From Sandaracinomonas limnophila (lineage in GTDB: Bacteria > Bacteroidota > Bacteroidia > Cytophagales > Spirosomataceae), in assembly GCF_004005965.1 (NCBI RefSeq), contig NZ_SACY01000001.1, forward strand, positions 620,001 to 684,000: 64,000 bases of DNA. The letters run 5' to 3'. The notes beneath the pieces are model-generated. The model was not told the DNA's origin. It saw nothing but the letters and a program-made list of their open reading frames with translations, and ran no database searches. Of this stretch, positions 61,689 through 64,000 are shown piece by piece; position 1 is the stretch's first letter, and every line of letters begins with the position of its first letter. A program made the translations under genes and the position numbers.

Positions 61689-62675
61689 TTAATTTATAGT
61701 CCAATGTACATTGCCACCAAATAATTTGCCCTTATAGTTTTTTATTTGATGTGCTTTTTCTTTCCAATAATTTTTTACTATGTCATTTCTAGTTAGATTA
61801 TTGCTTTTAAAACCATTATAAACAGCTTCTGTCATTAGAATTGGAGGATAATCATATACTCTTTCTTTTTTTGCGAAACTTATAAAGTTACCACCTGACA
61901 TTCCTAATTCTCCTACTCTATAACTGGTTATGCTATTTGCAAATTCTTCTGCTGACATTTCTACTGTTTCAACTTTATTTGAATATAATGGTTGATTATC
62001 CGGAACTGGGTTTGAAAATGGAGTTAAACTCAATCCACCAAAAATTGATAAATAATTTAGTGGGTTTCTTTTTACTTCAAAATAAGTCTCCTTAATCACC
62101 TTATTTGCACTGTCAGTAAGACGAGAAGCAATATTTGCCGGATAACCAGCCCAAACAAGACCTTTGTTTTCAGCATTTTCATTACCATTCCTTTGAATAC
62201 CAACTTTGATTGTTCTTAAATCTCCATAATCAATACCGATACCACATTTGAAATCAACATTTTTGAATTGATTGTTTATAATATATTGAGCAATATGATT
62301 TATTGAAATTGCACAATCAACCGCATTTGTAAAACAATCTTTTACAGGAAACACAATCATTACTCTATCTCCGATGATATTACGAACATGCCCATTATGA
62401 TGTCTTGCAACTTTCAAAACTGCTTTAGTAAAAGCAGAATAAATTTTACCCATAGTGATATTATGATGCTTCTCTGTTAAACCAACAGAGTTTCTAATAT
62501 CTACATATAAAACACACGTTTTTATAACTTTTCCCTTCTTTTGAATGCCACTTTCAAAAGTTAGTTGGGCATCATTTCTTTGAGGAACTTCTGTAGCTAT
62601 GTAATAAACAAAATCAGTATTGATGACATCAATTACATCATTCTCAATTTCTTGGAGTTTTGTTTTTATTGGCAT
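61689..62675 (-). CDS. Class III nucleotide cyclase A (PycC-like)
   Basis: A 328-residue cyclase. The class III catalytic fold is complete in metal ligands (Asp59 in VLYVDIRNS, Asp103 in IIGDRVMIVF) and in the transition-state pair Asn181/Arg185 (PANIASRL). The two base-selecting positions of adenylate cyclases are not the adenine-specific Lys and Asp (Asn99 and a Leu in GLVWAG), which suggests another nucleotide, consistent with a pyrimidine cyclase. About 120 residues after the core form a C-terminal extension. Gaps: 6 bp from the other cyclase, 13 bp from the effector. Confidence 0.8.
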   Translation of the reverse strand: MPIKTKLQEIENDVIDVINTDFVYYIATEVPQRNDAQLTFESGIQKKGKVIKTCVLYVDIRNSVGLTEKHHNITMGKIYSAFTKAVLKVARHHNGHVRNIIGDRVMIVFPVKDCFTNAVDCAISINHIAQYIINNQFKNVDFKCGIGIDYGDLRTIKVGIQRNGNENAENKGLVWAGYPANIASRLTDSANKVIKETYFEVKRNPLNYLSIFGGLSLTPFSNPVPDNQPLYSNKVETVEMSAEEFANSITSYRVGELGMSGGNFISFAKKERVYDYPPILMTEAVYNGFKSNNLTRNDIVKNYWKEKAHQIKNYKGKLFGGNVHWTIN

Positions 62676-62681
62676 ATTAAT

Positions 62682-63482
62682 CTATGTAATATTTTTAAAC
62701 GTCATATACTTAATTTCATTAAAATCAATACCCTGTAAATTATTAGCTTCAAAACCTCTACAAGTAACTATCTTATCATCAAAAATGCTATACAACCAAC
62801 CTAAACGGTCATAGGTTGAACCAGTATAAAAATTAATTGCATTTGGCTTTGAAACACTTTCTAATCTATATAAATCAGTTATTGGCTGACCAATAATCGT
62901 ATATTCTCCATAGTGTTCTCCGGGTACCTTATAATAATTAATTAAGCCTTTGTGGATAGCTACTTTTACATGTTTATCCGAACCATAAAACTCTTTAATC
63001 ACAGCTTCTGCGCATTTTTCTGCTTTGTAAACATAATGTGGGTTTTCTAAATCTAAAAAAGGTCTGCCAAAAACACAGATTATACCGTCTCCCATTAATT
63101 TTTCAATTTCTCCCCCATGCTCATAAATAATTGGAATAACTTTTTGATAGTAATCATCCAAATAGGTTTTTATCCTTGCATTAGAATAACCCTGAATAGT
63201 TTTAGAAAAGGAATTAATATCAATGAAAAGCAAAGCAACATCTTCTTCTTTACTATTGTCAAAGTATTCTACAATTTCAGGTTTTTGAACGTTTAAACTT
63301 TCGGTTAACATTGAAAACATTCGTGATTCACTAGCGCTTTCATTTAGATTACCTGAATTAAATGCTTTTCTAATTACATCTTTAGCTTCGGTATTATCTA
63401 AATACTCTTTGACTTTTAAGTCTGCCCTATTAAGACTGAAGTATTGCTTTTTTAATTCATAAATTTGATTAAGGTTTGGCAT
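62682..63482 (-). CDS. Class III nucleotide cyclase B, partly degenerate
   Basis: A 266-residue cyclase-fold protein with an N-terminal helical region (1-80). Metal ligands are present (Asp88 in LLFIDINSFS, Asp132 in KLMGDGIICVFG), but the transition-state Asn position reads Thr202 (QPITDLYRLES) while Arg206 is kept. The motif before GD has Lys128, unlike cyclase A. Class III sites form at dimer interfaces, so A and B may make a heterodimer in which B supplies the metal half of the site. First gene after hsdS (14-bp gap). Confidence 0.78.
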   Translation of the reverse strand: MPNLNQIYELKKQYFSLNRADLKVKEYLDNTEAKDVIRKAFNSGNLNESASESRMFSMLTESLNVQKPEIVEYFDNSKEEDVALLFIDINSFSKTIQGYSNARIKTYLDDYYQKVIPIIYEHGGEIEKLMGDGIICVFGRPFLDLENPHYVYKAEKCAEAVIKEFYGSDKHVKVAIHKGLINYYKVPGEHYGEYTIIGQPITDLYRLESVSKPNAINFYTGSTYDRLGWLYSIFDDKIVTCRGFEANNLQGIDFNEIKYMTFKNIT

Positions 63483-63496
63483 AGTTTCTCCGTATG

Positions 63497-64000
63497 TTAA
63501 ATTCTTACTCTAGTTTTCCCGGTTAATAACTGCTGCATCAATCCTTTTTTTTGCAACTGCAAAGTTTCCAGTTTTTGTTGATATTGGTTGAGTTCTTTGA
63601 TGGCAGTATCTATTACTTTTACAATTTGCTTTTGCTCTTCTATATCCGGCATTAATAGAGGACATTCTAAGACTTCATCTTTTTTAAGATTGGTTTGACT
63701 AACACCATTATTGAAGGCTAAATAATAGCTGTTTCTATTGAGTAAATGAAACAAGAACTTACTCTCAGTCCCTTTTTTTGCTGTTAATGCACAAATTCGT
63801 TGATTTAGCGTGTATTTATAATTAGCATCGATGTAAAAACATTTTGCCAATGCTTTACCGTTAGGAATATCACTCATAACCATAACAATTTCGTTCTTGT
63901 AAAGCGGACACAAATTTTCGCTTGAAGCTTTAGAAATCTTAGCATCAGTTGAAATGAATTTTGAATTGACTACTATATAATCACCCTCTACATCAATAGA
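63497..64000 (-). CDS. hsdS: Type I restriction specificity subunit S, C-terminal part
   Basis: Partial gene continuing past the right edge; 168 C-terminal residues are visible. It shows a target-recognition half-domain (GVSQTNLKKDEVLECPLLMP) and the conserved helical spacer EEQKQIVKVIDTAIKELN ending QKKGLMQQLLTGKTRV, typical of HsdS C-termini. HsdS determines the DNA sequence recognised by the type I complex. The stop is 14 bp from the first cyclase gene, so the Pycsar-like genes are read from the same transcript. hsdM is expected to the right. Confidence 0.9.
   Translation of the reverse strand, partial: SIDVEGDYIVVNSKFISTDAKISKASSENLCPLYKNEIVMVMSDIPNGKALAKCFYIDANYKYTLNQRICALTAKKGTESKFLFHLLNRNSYYLAFNNGVSQTNLKKDEVLECPLLMPDIEEQKQIVKVIDTAIKELNQYQQKLETLQLQKKGLMQQLLTGKTRVRI

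Overview
This window is a chromosomal segment of a low-GC member of the Bacteroidota, probably Cytophagales-like (the order is a guess). The evidence is the TAnnTTTG-type promoter elements typical of the phylum, a bacillithiol gene (bshB1), DUF349 and NamZ/DUF1343 proteins, a class II GlyRS of the eukaryote-like type, and secreted proteins with Bacteroidota-style signal peptides.

About 1-52.3 kb is core genome: purine (purL, guaA), pyrimidine (thyA), NAD (nadE), CoA (coaX), lysine (lysA), queuosine (queE), vitamin B6 (pdxH) and polyamine (aguA, aguB) genes. Also present are central metabolism (gltA, maeB, rpiB), DNA polymerase I, envelope biogenesis (two periplasmic PPIases, two LolC/E-like permeases, RlpA, M23/LysM, NamZ), two DAACS symporters and thioredoxin reductase. 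One accessory patch at 10.7-14.1 kb holds three tandem secreted paralogues, a lipoprotein-like HExxH metallopeptidase and a divergent XRE regulator flanked by a 44-bp dyad.

The most unusual feature of the core is in the intergenic DNA. Arrays of 7-bp tandem repeats start at or inside the stop codons of genes. They occur at every non-overlapping convergent pair in the core part of the window (seven of seven) and behind three other genes. At most convergent loci the two arms carry the same locus-specific heptamer in opposite orientation, so the gap can fold into a hairpin. Three of the gaps also hold a shared G-rich core element of about 40-60 bp.

After tRNA-Thr (52.26 kb) comes an accessory region to the window end. 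It begins with four AT-rich orphan genes for membrane or secreted proteins, followed by an HTH antitoxin-like gene with a truncated AbiEii nucleotidyltransferase. A defence cluster on the minus strand follows: hsdS (runs off the end), two class III nucleotide cyclases, a PycTM-like (DUF5706) membrane effector, a DUF3800 protein, type I restriction hsdR and a YgjP-like metallopeptidase. The cyclases and effector look like a two-cyclase Pycsar variant transcribed with hsdS. Between DUF3800 and hsdR, on the opposite strand, lies a compact three-way-junction RNA with its own promoter element and U-tract. No integrase, transposase, CRISPR array or hsdM is visible in the window.
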